From Flavobacteriaceae bacterium (GTDB taxonomy: Bacteria > Bacteroidota > Bacteroidia > Flavobacteriales > Flavobacteriaceae): 37,342 nt of DNA. The DNA lies in contig JAKISU010000012.1 in assembly GCA_021648445.1 (NCBI GenBank), forward strand, positions 1 to 37,342. Direction: 5' to 3'. The notes under the pieces were generated by a model that was not told the origin of the DNA, did no database searches, and was given only the letters and a program-made list of their open reading frames with translations. Positions 6,931 through 13,903 of the stretch are shown here, in pieces; the first letter of the stretch is position 1, and every line of letters begins with the position of its first letter. The translations under genes and the position numbers were made by a program.

Positions 6931-7269
6931 TAACCTGAGTTTGACCTAATATTTGTTTACAGTTTGAATGAATTTTTATTCAATTCGTAGGGATCTTTTC
7001 GAAGGACTAACCAACCTTCGGCGGGCAGGCTGGTTAGTTTGAAAAAATATGGCAAGAAACCGACAAAGGAGGTTCACGAACACCAGTATAAAAAATAAAA
7101 TGGAGTGAGTAATTGGAAAAAACTCATCAAATCTTTTGGAAACCCTAAGAAAAGGCAATTTTTTTGGTAAAATTATTAAAATATCTAGATATTCCTTTTA
7201 ATTTTACACTTCAAGCCTTACCTCTTCTTAGGATTCTGTAAATTAAATCTATAGGTCGGACTCAGGTTA
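6931..7269. mobile_element. MITE-like segment with imperfect terminal inverted repeats, no intact ORF
   Basis: TAACCTGAGTTTGACCTA (6931-6948) and the reverse complement of 7252-7269 (TAACCTGAGTCCGACCTA) agree at 16 of 18 positions. Similarity continues inward to a shared TTTACAG, giving about 35-bp imperfect ends on a 339-bp unit. Inside are a palindrome, CTAACCA..TGGTTAG (7007-7037), and a large imperfect stem at about 7142-7232 (CCTAAGAAAAGG against CCTCTTCTTAGG, with GTAAAATTA against TAATTTTAC). Short frames such as SNWKKLIKSFGNPKKRQFFW exist, but I recognise no protein. This could be a non-autonomous element or the scar of an insertion sequence. It ends 20 bp before the symporter gene. 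Confidence 0.5.
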
Positions 7270-7289
7270 TTAGCAACAGATTAAAATTT

Positions 7290-8720
7290 ATGACCTTAAC
7301 AAAAAAGATCGGACTTCTATTAGGACCATTATTATTTTTTATAATCTTAAATCTTCCTTTTGAAATAGTTTCCCAAAAAGGAGATGCCGTTATCGCTATT
7401 GCTTTGTGGATGGTTATTTGGTGGATTACAGAAGCAGTATCAATTTCAGTAACTGCGCTGTTACCTTTGATCTTATTTCCCTTATTAAAAATAATGCCAA
7501 TTGCAGATGTAGGTGCTAACTATGGCAGTCCTATTATTTTTCTATTCTTTGGCGGATTTGTGTTGGCATTGGCATTAGAAAAGGTAAATCTACATAAAAG
7601 AATAGCACTTAATATTATTAGACTGACAGGTACAACACCTAACAAAGTAGTGTTGGGTTTTATGATTGCTACGGGTTTAATGAGTATGTGGATCAGCAAC
7701 ACCGCCAGTACCGTTGTGATGCTACCTATTGCTATGTCAGTTATTAAATTACTGATAGATGATGCAGACGGATTTACAAAAGATGACCAAAATTTTGCAT
7801 TGAGTGTTATGCTTGGTATTGCATTTTCTGCAAATGCAGGAGGTATTGCAACCGTTATCGGAACACCACCAAATTCTGTTTTAATTGGTCTGCTTGAAAA
7901 TGAATATAATATTGAAATTTCATTTTTGAAATGGATGACCTTAGGTTTACCATTTTCTATTATAATGATTACCATCATTTATTTTGTGTTGGTAAAGTGG
8001 ATGTTTCCTAATAAGAATGTTCAATTTAATGCTTCAAGTACGGTCATTGATTCTGAATTAGATAAACTAGGAAAAATTACTAAGAAAGAAAAAAGAGTAT
8101 TGTTGATATTTGGCGTTACTGTTTTCTTATGGATTTTTAGAACCTTAATAAATAAGTTAATACCTAGTTTAGCATTATCTGATACTATTATTAGTCTGAT
8201 GGCAGCGGTATCACTTTTTGCAATTCCGTTTAATTTTAGAAAAGGAGACTTTATCATTCATTGGAAAGATACTGAAAAGTTAGCTTGGGGTATTTTAATT
8301 CTTTTTGGTGGAGGTTTGGCACTCGCAAAAGGAATGTCTGCAAGCGGTATCGTTAATATTGTTACTGATACCATCGCTGCAAGTAATATCAGCATACTTT
8401 TTACTGCCTCTTTACTGATATTATTAATGCTTTTTATGACAGAATTGATGAGTAATGTGGCATTGATAGCTGTCTTGGCTCCGGTTGTAGCTGGTATTGC
8501 AATAGGTTTAGAAATACCTATTCTGTATTTGCTCATTCCGGTTACTATTGCCAGTAGTTGTGCCTTTATGCTTCCGATGGCTACACCACCTAATGCTATT
8601 GTCTTTGCCAGCGGATTTGTTAAAGTACCACAAATGGCTAGAGTTGGAATTATTTTAAATTTAATAGCAGTATTATTATTGATATTGATGTTTAAATTTG
8701 TGATGCCAATTCTTTTTTAA
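7290..8720 (+). CDS. DASS (SLC13-type) sodium/anion symporter
   Basis: The 476-aa, strongly hydrophobic protein has about 11-12 membrane helices and belongs to the divalent anion:sodium symporter (SLC13) family, which imports di- and tricarboxylates, sulfate or phosphate with Na+. The two pseudo-symmetric halves each show the family hairpin signatures. The first is WISNTASTVVMLPIA near residues 137-151, with ATVIGTPPNSV downstream. The second is MSNVALIAVLAPV, with MLPMATPPNAIVFASG. The SNT and TPPN motifs are the known Na+/carboxylate-binding segments. The second half has SNV in place of SNT, as in part of the family. The exact substrate is not readable from sequence. It stands alone between a MITE-like segment and the metalloprotease gene. 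Confidence 0.9.
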   Translation: MTLTKKIGLLLGPLLFFIILNLPFEIVSQKGDAVIAIALWMVIWWITEAVSISVTALLPLILFPLLKIMPIADVGANYGSPIIFLFFGGFVLALALEKVNLHKRIALNIIRLTGTTPNKVVLGFMIATGLMSMWISNTASTVVMLPIAMSVIKLLIDDADGFTKDDQNFALSVMLGIAFSANAGGIATVIGTPPNSVLIGLLENEYNIEISFLKWMTLGLPFSIIMITIIYFVLVKWMFPNKNVQFNASSTVIDSELDKLGKITKKEKRVLLIFGVTVFLWIFRTLINKLIPSLALSDTIISLMAAVSLFAIPFNFRKGDFIIHWKDTEKLAWGILILFGGGLALAKGMSASGIVNIVTDTIAASNISILFTASLLILLMLFMTELMSNVALIAVLAPVVAGIAIGLEIPILYLLIPVTIASSCAFMLPMATPPNAIVFASGFVKVPQMARVGIILNLIAVLLLILMFKFVMPILF

Positions 8721-8837
8721 ATTTCTCAATATATTTTTCTTTAACATTTCATTAAGAAATTATTAATAACATGTTTTATAAATTCGAAGTCTATAATTTT
8801 TCTTTAAATTATATTTTAATAAAATAAACTTCACAAC

Positions 8838-11339
8838 ATGTTAAAACAACTAACTCGATTATTACTAATACTTTTTGTATTAGGATTTGTAACCGATATT
8901 CAAGCACAAAAAAAATCAAAAAAGAAAAGAAAAAAAGATAAAAAAGAACAAGCCGCTCCAAAGCCAAAACCTAAAAAAGATGCAATTCTTCCTTATGGTA
9001 AGGTGATTACTAAAAAAGCTAAAACTGATGAAGGTCTTTTTAAAGTACATCAGATAGATGAAAAATATTTTTATGAGATTCCAGATTCACTGTTAGAGCG
9101 TGAAATGTTAATGGTTACCAGAATTTCTAAAACAGCTACCAGAATTGGTTTTGGTGGCGGTAAACAAAATACCCAAGTATTACGTTGGCAGAAGAACGGT
9201 AAAAAAATATTATTAAGAGTCGTTTCTCATTCCATAGTAGCTGCAGATTCATTACCAATACATGAAGCCGTAGTCAATTCAAACTTTGAACCCGTTTTAT
9301 ATGCTTTTCCAATAAAAGCATTTAGCAAAGATTCAACGGCTACCGTAATTGATGTAACTGAACTATTCACTAAAGATGTAAAAGTACTAGGTTTTCCTGA
9401 TAGAAGACGAAAGCAATATAAAATTTCAAAATTAGACAATAAACGATCTTATATTGAAAGTGTAAAAAGTTACCCTTTAAATATTGAGTCACGTCATGTA
9501 AAAACATACAATGCAGGAGCTCCTCCTTCAAATGCAAGCACAGGTTCAATTTCACTAGAAATGAGTAATTCAATGATCTTATTACCTAAAGTGCCTATGA
9601 AACGTAGAATGTTTGATGAACGTGTAGGTTGGTTTGCACGTGGTCAGGTAGATTACGGTTTAGATGCTCAAAAAAGTAAGACATTAACATTTTTAGACAG
9701 ATGGAGATTAGAGGTGAAAGATGAAGATATTGAGAAATTTAAACGTGGTGAATTGGTTGAGCCTAAAAAACAAATAGTATATTATATTGATAGAGCTACA
9801 CCTAAACAATGGAGAAAGTATATTAAAGATGGTATAGAAGATTGGCAAGTGGCTTTTGAAGCAGCAGGATTTAAAAATGCAATCATTGCAAAAGACCCTC
9901 CAACAAAAGAAGAAGACCCTGATTGGAGTCCTGAAGATGTTCGTTATTCTGTAGTTCGTTATTTAGCATCGCCAATACCAAATGCAAATGGACCGCATGT
10001 TAGTGATCCGAGATCCGGTGAGATTTTAGAATCGGATATCAATTGGTATCATAATGTAATGAGTTTGTTACAAGGATGGTTTTTTGTACAGACAGCAGCT
10101 ATAAACCCTGAAGCGCAAAGTGTAGAATTTAAAGATGAAGTAATGGGTCGTTTAATTCGTTTTGTATCTTCACATGAAGTAGGTCACACCTTAGGTCTAC
10201 CGCATAATATGGGAAGTAGTATTGCTTATCCTGTAGATTCGTTACGTTCGGTATCATTCACTAAAAAGTATGGAACAGCACCTTCAATTATGGATTATGC
10301 ACGTTTTAACTATATAGCACAACCGGGTGATGAAGGGGTAGCTTTAATGCCGGATATTGGTGTTTATGATAAACATGCAATTAGATGGGGATACCGTCCA
10401 ATTTTAGAAGCTAAAACTACTGATGATGAAAAACCAATTTTAGATAAATGGATATTAAAACACGCAGGAGATCCTTTATATAGATTTGGTCATCAACAAG
10501 TAATAAGTGTAGTTGATCCGAGTTCTCAAACCGAAGATCTAGGTGACGATGCTATTAAAGCAAGTACTTATGGTATTGCAAATTTAAAACGAATTGTACC
10601 GAATTTGGAAAAATGGACCTCTAAAGAAGGAAAAAATTATGATGACCTAGCAACAATGTATAATCATGTAATTTCTCAATTCAATCGATATATGGGACAT
10701 GTTACTAATAATATTGGTGGTGTTTATGAATTTTATAAAACTTCTGATCAAGACGGTGCAGTATATACACATGTCGATAAAACGCATCAAAAAAATTGTT
10801 TACAGTTTATCAATAATGAATTGTTCAAAACACCAACTTGGTTGATAGATAAAAATATAATCGGTAAAACAGAATATACAGGAGTTATTGAACGTGTAAG
10901 AAGAACACAAGAAAGAACCTTAAATAATATGCTTGACTTAGGTAGAATGGCACGTATGATCGATAATGAAACATTAAATGGTTCAGACGCTTATTCACTC
11001 ATTAATATGATGTCTGATCTGCGAAGAGGTATTTGGTCAGAATTAAATTCAGGTAGAAAAATAGATACCTATCGTAGAAACCTTCAAAAAGTACATGTTG
11101 ACAGATTAAAATATTTAATGACTCTTGAAAAACAAAATTTACCAAAATTTAAAAGTCCATATTTTAAGCCAACTAACGTAACTATCAATCAATCAGATAT
11201 TCGTTCAGTTGCCAGAGCTGAGTTAGAAATATTAAAGAGAACCACTAGAAATGCTATTGGTAGAACGAGTGATAGAATGAGTAGATATCATTTACAAGAT
11301 GTATTAAAAAGGATTGATAATATTTTAGACCCTAAGTAA
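8838..11339 (+). CDS. Secreted zinc-dependent metalloprotease (DUF5117/DUF5118 type)
   Basis: The 833-aa protein has a signal peptide (MLKQLTRLLLILFVLGFVTDIQA). A very lysine-rich linker at residues about 24-50 follows. The extended zincin motif HEVGHTLGLPH lies at residues 446-456, with H446, H450 and H456 as zinc ligands and E447 as catalytic base. A Met-turn candidate, SIMDYARFNY, follows about 40 residues later, as in metzincins. The architecture (DUF5118, then DUF5117, then the zincin core) is common in Bacteroidota and still poorly characterised. The protein is exported to the periplasm or outside the cell, and the substrate is unknown. The start ATG is the only one before the signal peptide. 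A terminator lies after the stop. Confidence 0.9.
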   Translation: MLKQLTRLLLILFVLGFVTDIQAQKKSKKKRKKDKKEQAAPKPKPKKDAILPYGKVITKKAKTDEGLFKVHQIDEKYFYEIPDSLLEREMLMVTRISKTATRIGFGGGKQNTQVLRWQKNGKKILLRVVSHSIVAADSLPIHEAVVNSNFEPVLYAFPIKAFSKDSTATVIDVTELFTKDVKVLGFPDRRRKQYKISKLDNKRSYIESVKSYPLNIESRHVKTYNAGAPPSNASTGSISLEMSNSMILLPKVPMKRRMFDERVGWFARGQVDYGLDAQKSKTLTFLDRWRLEVKDEDIEKFKRGELVEPKKQIVYYIDRATPKQWRKYIKDGIEDWQVAFEAAGFKNAIIAKDPPTKEEDPDWSPEDVRYSVVRYLASPIPNANGPHVSDPRSGEILESDINWYHNVMSLLQGWFFVQTAAINPEAQSVEFKDEVMGRLIRFVSSHEVGHTLGLPHNMGSSIAYPVDSLRSVSFTKKYGTAPSIMDYARFNYIAQPGDEGVALMPDIGVYDKHAIRWGYRPILEAKTTDDEKPILDKWILKHAGDPLYRFGHQQVISVVDPSSQTEDLGDDAIKASTYGIANLKRIVPNLEKWTSKEGKNYDDLATMYNHVISQFNRYMGHVTNNIGGVYEFYKTSDQDGAVYTHVDKTHQKNCLQFINNELFKTPTWLIDKNIIGKTEYTGVIERVRRTQERTLNNMLDLGRMARMIDNETLNGSDAYSLINMMSDLRRGIWSELNSGRKIDTYRRNLQKVHVDRLKYLMTLEKQNLPKFKSPYFKPTNVTINQSDIRSVARAELEILKRTTRNAIGRTSDRMSRYHLQDVLKRIDNILDPK

Positions 11340-11390
11340 TTTCATACTGAACTCGTTTCAGTATCTCATGATTAATTAACGAAAAATAAG

Positions 11391-11425
11391 TAAGGGCTTC
11401 ACTCTAAGTGGAGTCCTTTACTTTT
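11391..11425 (+). terminator. Intrinsic terminator after the metalloprotease gene
   Basis: An 11-bp stem with two G-U pairs, AAGGGCTTCAC against GTGGAGTCCTT, has a 5-nt loop and is followed by TTACTTTTT. A smaller hairpin (ATACTGA..TCAGTAT, 11344-11363) lies in front of it. Confidence 0.75.
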
Positions 11426-11458
11426 TACGAAACAGAATAATTTTATTACTTATATGTT

Positions 11459-11647
11459 AAATATTTACGTCTTTGTGAAGGAGTTCCGTCCCGATGGCTA
11501 TCGGGAGCTATCGGGACGACTGTGGCAATCTCTTTTTATTAATGATAGCCTATACTGAAACTCCCGAAGCTTCGGGACAGCACAAGCTTTTTACTTTACC
11601 CTTCGACAAGCTCAGGAAGGCAGTGGAATTTGCAAAGACGAATATTA
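11459..11647. repeat. Composite palindromic spacer element
   Basis: Outer arms AATATTTACGTCTTTG and CAAAGACGAATATT are inverted with respect to each other. Between them are GTCCCGATGGCTATCGGGAG with a second TATCGGGAC (11489-11519), ACTCCCGAAGCTTCGGGACA (11560-11579) and CCCTTCGACAAGCTCAGGAAGG-type sequence (11599-11620). The phrase GTGGCAATCTC is typical of dispersed repeats in Bacteroidota genomes. It fills most of the 358-bp gap; no gene is seen there. Confidence 0.7.
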
Positions 11648-11697
11648 AGTAACTTTTGATTACCAATTAATTTTAGCAACCTTTACTTATATTGAAC

Positions 11698-12237
11698 TCA
11701 TTCTCTAAACCACGCCTCAAGATAATTATTGGTATTCAAATACTCAATTTTTAAATCTTGAAGAAAATTTAATATTTTTTCTCGAGATTTATATTTGGGA
11801 TTAAGGCAATCTTTCATATTCGAATCAGAAACTGTTAATGCCAAATACCAATTGCCTTTACGAGAAAATTCAAAACCCTCTAACCAAGGCTCATTTCCAT
11901 TTTGTTCTGCCTTGGCATTCAATATTATAGGAACAAGATTTATGGTTTTTGTTGGAATTTCTGTTTCATAAAATGAAAAAAAGAACTTTTCATTATCAAT
12001 TGTAAAAGGGACATTCCACTCAACATCTTGATGATTTAACGCATATTTCGTATTGATATAATTATAAAACTCATTAGCATCTTTTGGGTCTTCAAAAACA
12101 AAAGCATGATCTCTTGGAAGATTCCTCTTAAACTTTTTTGCTACCATTATTTTATGATCTTTAATTTTTGGGGCAATTCTTAAAGGAATACAAGAAGAAA
12201 GAATAAAAAGACTTAGTAGTATGAGTAGTTGTTTCAT
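11698..12237 (-). CDS. Hypothetical lipoprotein
   Basis: The 179-aa protein has a lipoprotein signal peptide (MKQLLILLSLFILSSC, lipobox LSSC, cysteine at residue 16). The mature part is a mixed alpha/beta domain with many aromatic residues (for example FFFSFYETEIP and NWYLALTVSD) and ends in a helix (LNTNNYLEAWFRE). I recognise no catalytic motif or family. Its promoter would lie in the gap shared with the divergent region upstream of the lipase gene. It is probably exported and lipid-anchored. Confidence 0.72.
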   Translation of the reverse strand: MKQLLILLSLFILSSCIPLRIAPKIKDHKIMVAKKFKRNLPRDHAFVFEDPKDANEFYNYINTKYALNHQDVEWNVPFTIDNEKFFFSFYETEIPTKTINLVPIILNAKAEQNGNEPWLEGFEFSRKGNWYLALTVSDSNMKDCLNPKYKSREKILNFLQDLKIEYLNTNNYLEAWFRE

Positions 12238-12300
12238 AAATTAGTTTTATTTATGGTAACAACTACTATACCATAGGTGTAATCTTAAGCAATACTTTAG

Positions 12301-12332
12301 TTTGCTTCATAACATAAATTTTATTAACTTTG
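12301..12332 (+). promoter_or_regulatory. Consensus Bacteroidota promoter TTTG-N20-TAACTTTG
   Basis: The -33 box TTTG (12301-12304) and the -7 box TAACTTTG (12325-12332) are separated by 20 bp, a full match to the Bacteroidota housekeeping promoter. Transcription should start near 12339. That is 12 nt before a 32-codon ORF and about 270 nt before the lipase start. Confidence 0.75.
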
Positions 12333-12350
12333 GCTAATCAGTCGCTAAAT

Positions 12351-12449
12351 ATGAAGACTCATTCTAAACTATACCCAAACCATTTAGGTTTTCGGGAGTT
12401 TTGGCGAAAGTTATTTTTTTCTTTAAAAAGGCAAAAAGTTCAACCATAG
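12351..12449 (+). CDS. Candidate small basic protein (32 aa)
   Basis: The ATG at 12351 opens a 32-codon frame reading MKTHSKLYPNHLGFREFWRK and then LFFSLKRQKVQP. It is strongly basic with an aromatic, amphipathic middle. It lies 12 nt after the predicted start of a consensus promoter, and its stop codon falls inside a terminator hairpin (12442-12472), so promoter, frame and terminator make a complete short unit. I recognise no family. The alternative is that the transcript is a noncoding RNA or a leader controlling the lipase gene downstream. The left arm of an inverted repeat (12370-12382) lies inside the frame. Confidence 0.35.
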   Translation: MKTHSKLYPNHLGFREFWRKLFFSLKRQKVQP

Positions 12450-12533
12450 CCTTTGTTATGGTTTTATTTTTTAACGCATTTAAAGGGAGAAAGAACGAGT
12501 CAAGAAACCGAAAGGCTGTGTGGTTTGGGTATA
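12370..12533. repeat. Segment with 13-bp terminal inverted repeats, MITE-like
   Basis: TATACCCAAACCA (12370-12382) and its exact reverse complement TGGTTTGGGTATA (12521-12533) bound 164 bp. Weaker pairing continues inside the ends (TTTTCGG against CCGAAA). The interior holds the hairpin at 12442-12463. No transposase is present. Confidence 0.5.
12442..12472 (+). terminator. Hairpin with T-run inside the lipase leader
   Basis: AACCATA (12442-12448) pairs with TATGGTT (12457-12463) and is followed by TTATTTTTT. It can end the short transcript from the promoter at 12301 or attenuate read-through into the lipase gene. Confidence 0.55.
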
Positions 12534-12607
12534 CTTACCATAGATATTCTTTTGATAAGCAATTGAATTATAAGATCCAAAAACCCATAAGAGCAGGAAT
12601 AATTAAT

Positions 12608-13693
12608 ATGAAAACATTTATTCAAATATTAATGCTTGTTGTGCTTAGCACACAGTTAACAGCTCAATTTAGTCATGGTTTAGATAAAGATGAAGCTTCT
12701 GATCTCATGAGACTTGCCTCTTATCCGTTTATAATGGAAAAGGATGGAGATTCTTTAATGAAAGTAGAGTTACCAAACTACGAGATACTTAAAACAGTCG
12801 ATTCTATTGCGCTGGATAATTCTTGGAGTGTAATAAAAACAACCAATAAAGGTGTTGTTGCTTTTAGAGGAACAACACCAAAACAAATAAGCTGGTTGGC
12901 AAATTTCTATTCTGCAATGATACCCGCAAAAGGTAAAATGACACTTCCTTCCGGAGATGTAACAGATTATAAATTTGCAACAGATGTTAGGGCTGGAATT
13001 CAAACCGGCTGGTCATTGGCTATTATGATCATGTATCCTGAAATTATAAATGAAATAAAAAAATTAAATAATGAAGGAATATTTAACATATACATAACCG
13101 GACATAGTCAAGGAGGAGCTTTAGCTCTTTTATTCAGGGCATTCCTTGAACATTTACCTGAAAGTGTATTGAGTAAAAAAAATGAGTATAAAACATATGC
13201 ATTTGCAGCACCAAAACCGGGAAATAGATTTTTTGCTTATGAGTATAATAAAATATGTAATAATAACCAATCAAGTTATACATTAATAAATCCTTATGAT
13301 TGGGTTCCTCTAACGCCTTTTACCGTGCAATCACCTGATAATACTGTTGATTTAAATCCTTTTGTTGAATTCGAAAAATCAAAAGAAGGTTCATTGATCA
13401 AGCGTATTGCGCTGCATCAAATATATAATTCAATGAAAAACCCCATTGTTAGATCACAGAAGAGTTTAAATAAAACTTTAGGAAAACGTGTAAGTAAAAT
13501 GATTGCAAAAGAAATAGGAGAGTTTACTGTACCTGGATATATGCTGGATGCTGCATATTTTCCTGTCGGAATTTCAATTATGCTCGAAAAATATCAACCA
13601 ATTGATAATTCTGGAGGTAAAAAAGATATTTTTTGGCAACATCATCCACATCATTATATAGAATTGATTGACGATTATTTTACTGAAAATTAA
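12608..13693 (+). CDS. Secreted class 3 lipase (alpha/beta hydrolase)
   Basis: The 361-aa protein has a signal peptide (MKTFIQILMLVVLSTQLTAQ). An alpha/beta hydrolase domain follows with the nucleophile elbow YITGHSQGGALALLF (S167). An acid candidate lies in NPYDWVPLTPF, and histidines near the end (WQHHPHHYIELI) supply the third triad residue. The oxyanion-side strand GVVAFRGTTP is typical of fungal-type class 3 lipases. It probably cleaves ester bonds of lipids outside the inner membrane. The start is the ATG before the signal peptide. The frame is open back to 12401, but that upstream part has no signal sequence and overlaps the repeat and terminator. It is followed by a tandem repeat and the oleate hydratase gene, so a lipid-use context is plausible. 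Confidence 0.85.
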   Translation: MKTFIQILMLVVLSTQLTAQFSHGLDKDEASDLMRLASYPFIMEKDGDSLMKVELPNYEILKTVDSIALDNSWSVIKTTNKGVVAFRGTTPKQISWLANFYSAMIPAKGKMTLPSGDVTDYKFATDVRAGIQTGWSLAIMIMYPEIINEIKKLNNEGIFNIYITGHSQGGALALLFRAFLEHLPESVLSKKNEYKTYAFAAPKPGNRFFAYEYNKICNNNQSSYTLINPYDWVPLTPFTVQSPDNTVDLNPFVEFEKSKEGSLIKRIALHQIYNSMKNPIVRSQKSLNKTLGKRVSKMIAKEIGEFTVPGYMLDAAYFPVGISIMLEKYQPIDNSGGKKDIFWQHHPHHYIELIDDYFTEN

Positions 13694-13903
13694 ATAAATA
13701 TAAACACATGAAACGAGCATGTAAAACTTTTTCTCACCCAAGGAATGATTAATAGCGAACCAGCCTGCGGCGGACAGGCAGCATGTATCCGTTAAAAAAC
13801 AATAAATATAAACACATGAAACGAGCATGTTAAAAAGTTTAACACCTAAGGGAATGACTAATAGCGAACAGCATGTGACCAAATTATTAAATATTATAGA
13901 CAC
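13694..13903 (+). repeat. Tandem leader repeat upstream of oleate hydratase (2 full units plus a partial one)
   Basis: Each unit begins ATAAATATAAACACATGAAA and continues CGAGCATGT, a T-rich stretch, CC(A/T)AGG.AATGA.TAATAGCGAA, then CAGCATGT. Units start near 13694 and 13801. The third, partial unit supplies the real start region of the next gene (ATAGACACATGAAA, ATG at 13904). Unit 1 is about 20 bp longer because a GCCTG..CAGGC palindrome interrupts AAC/AGCATG. Each unit contains an ATG opening a tiny frame (MKRAC...). A diverged copy lies at 36275-36397 before the reductase gene. Confidence 0.8.

Noticed and set aside
6976-7158. 60-codon minus-strand frame within the MITE-like segment
   Set aside because: It runs through inverted repeats and has no recognisable family or promoter; it is probably chance.
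7520-7978. 152-codon minus-strand frame opposite the symporter
   Set aside because: It is antisense to a well-supported membrane protein; the hydrophobic look is a mirror of the real gene.
12401-12607. N-terminal extension of the lipase frame (69 extra residues)
   Set aside because: It lacks a signal peptide and runs across an inverted repeat and terminator, while the ATG at 12608 opens a clear signal peptide.
13694-13903. CRISPR-like array
   Set aside because: Only two and a half units of about 88-108 bp with no regular spacers; it is a tandem leader duplication.
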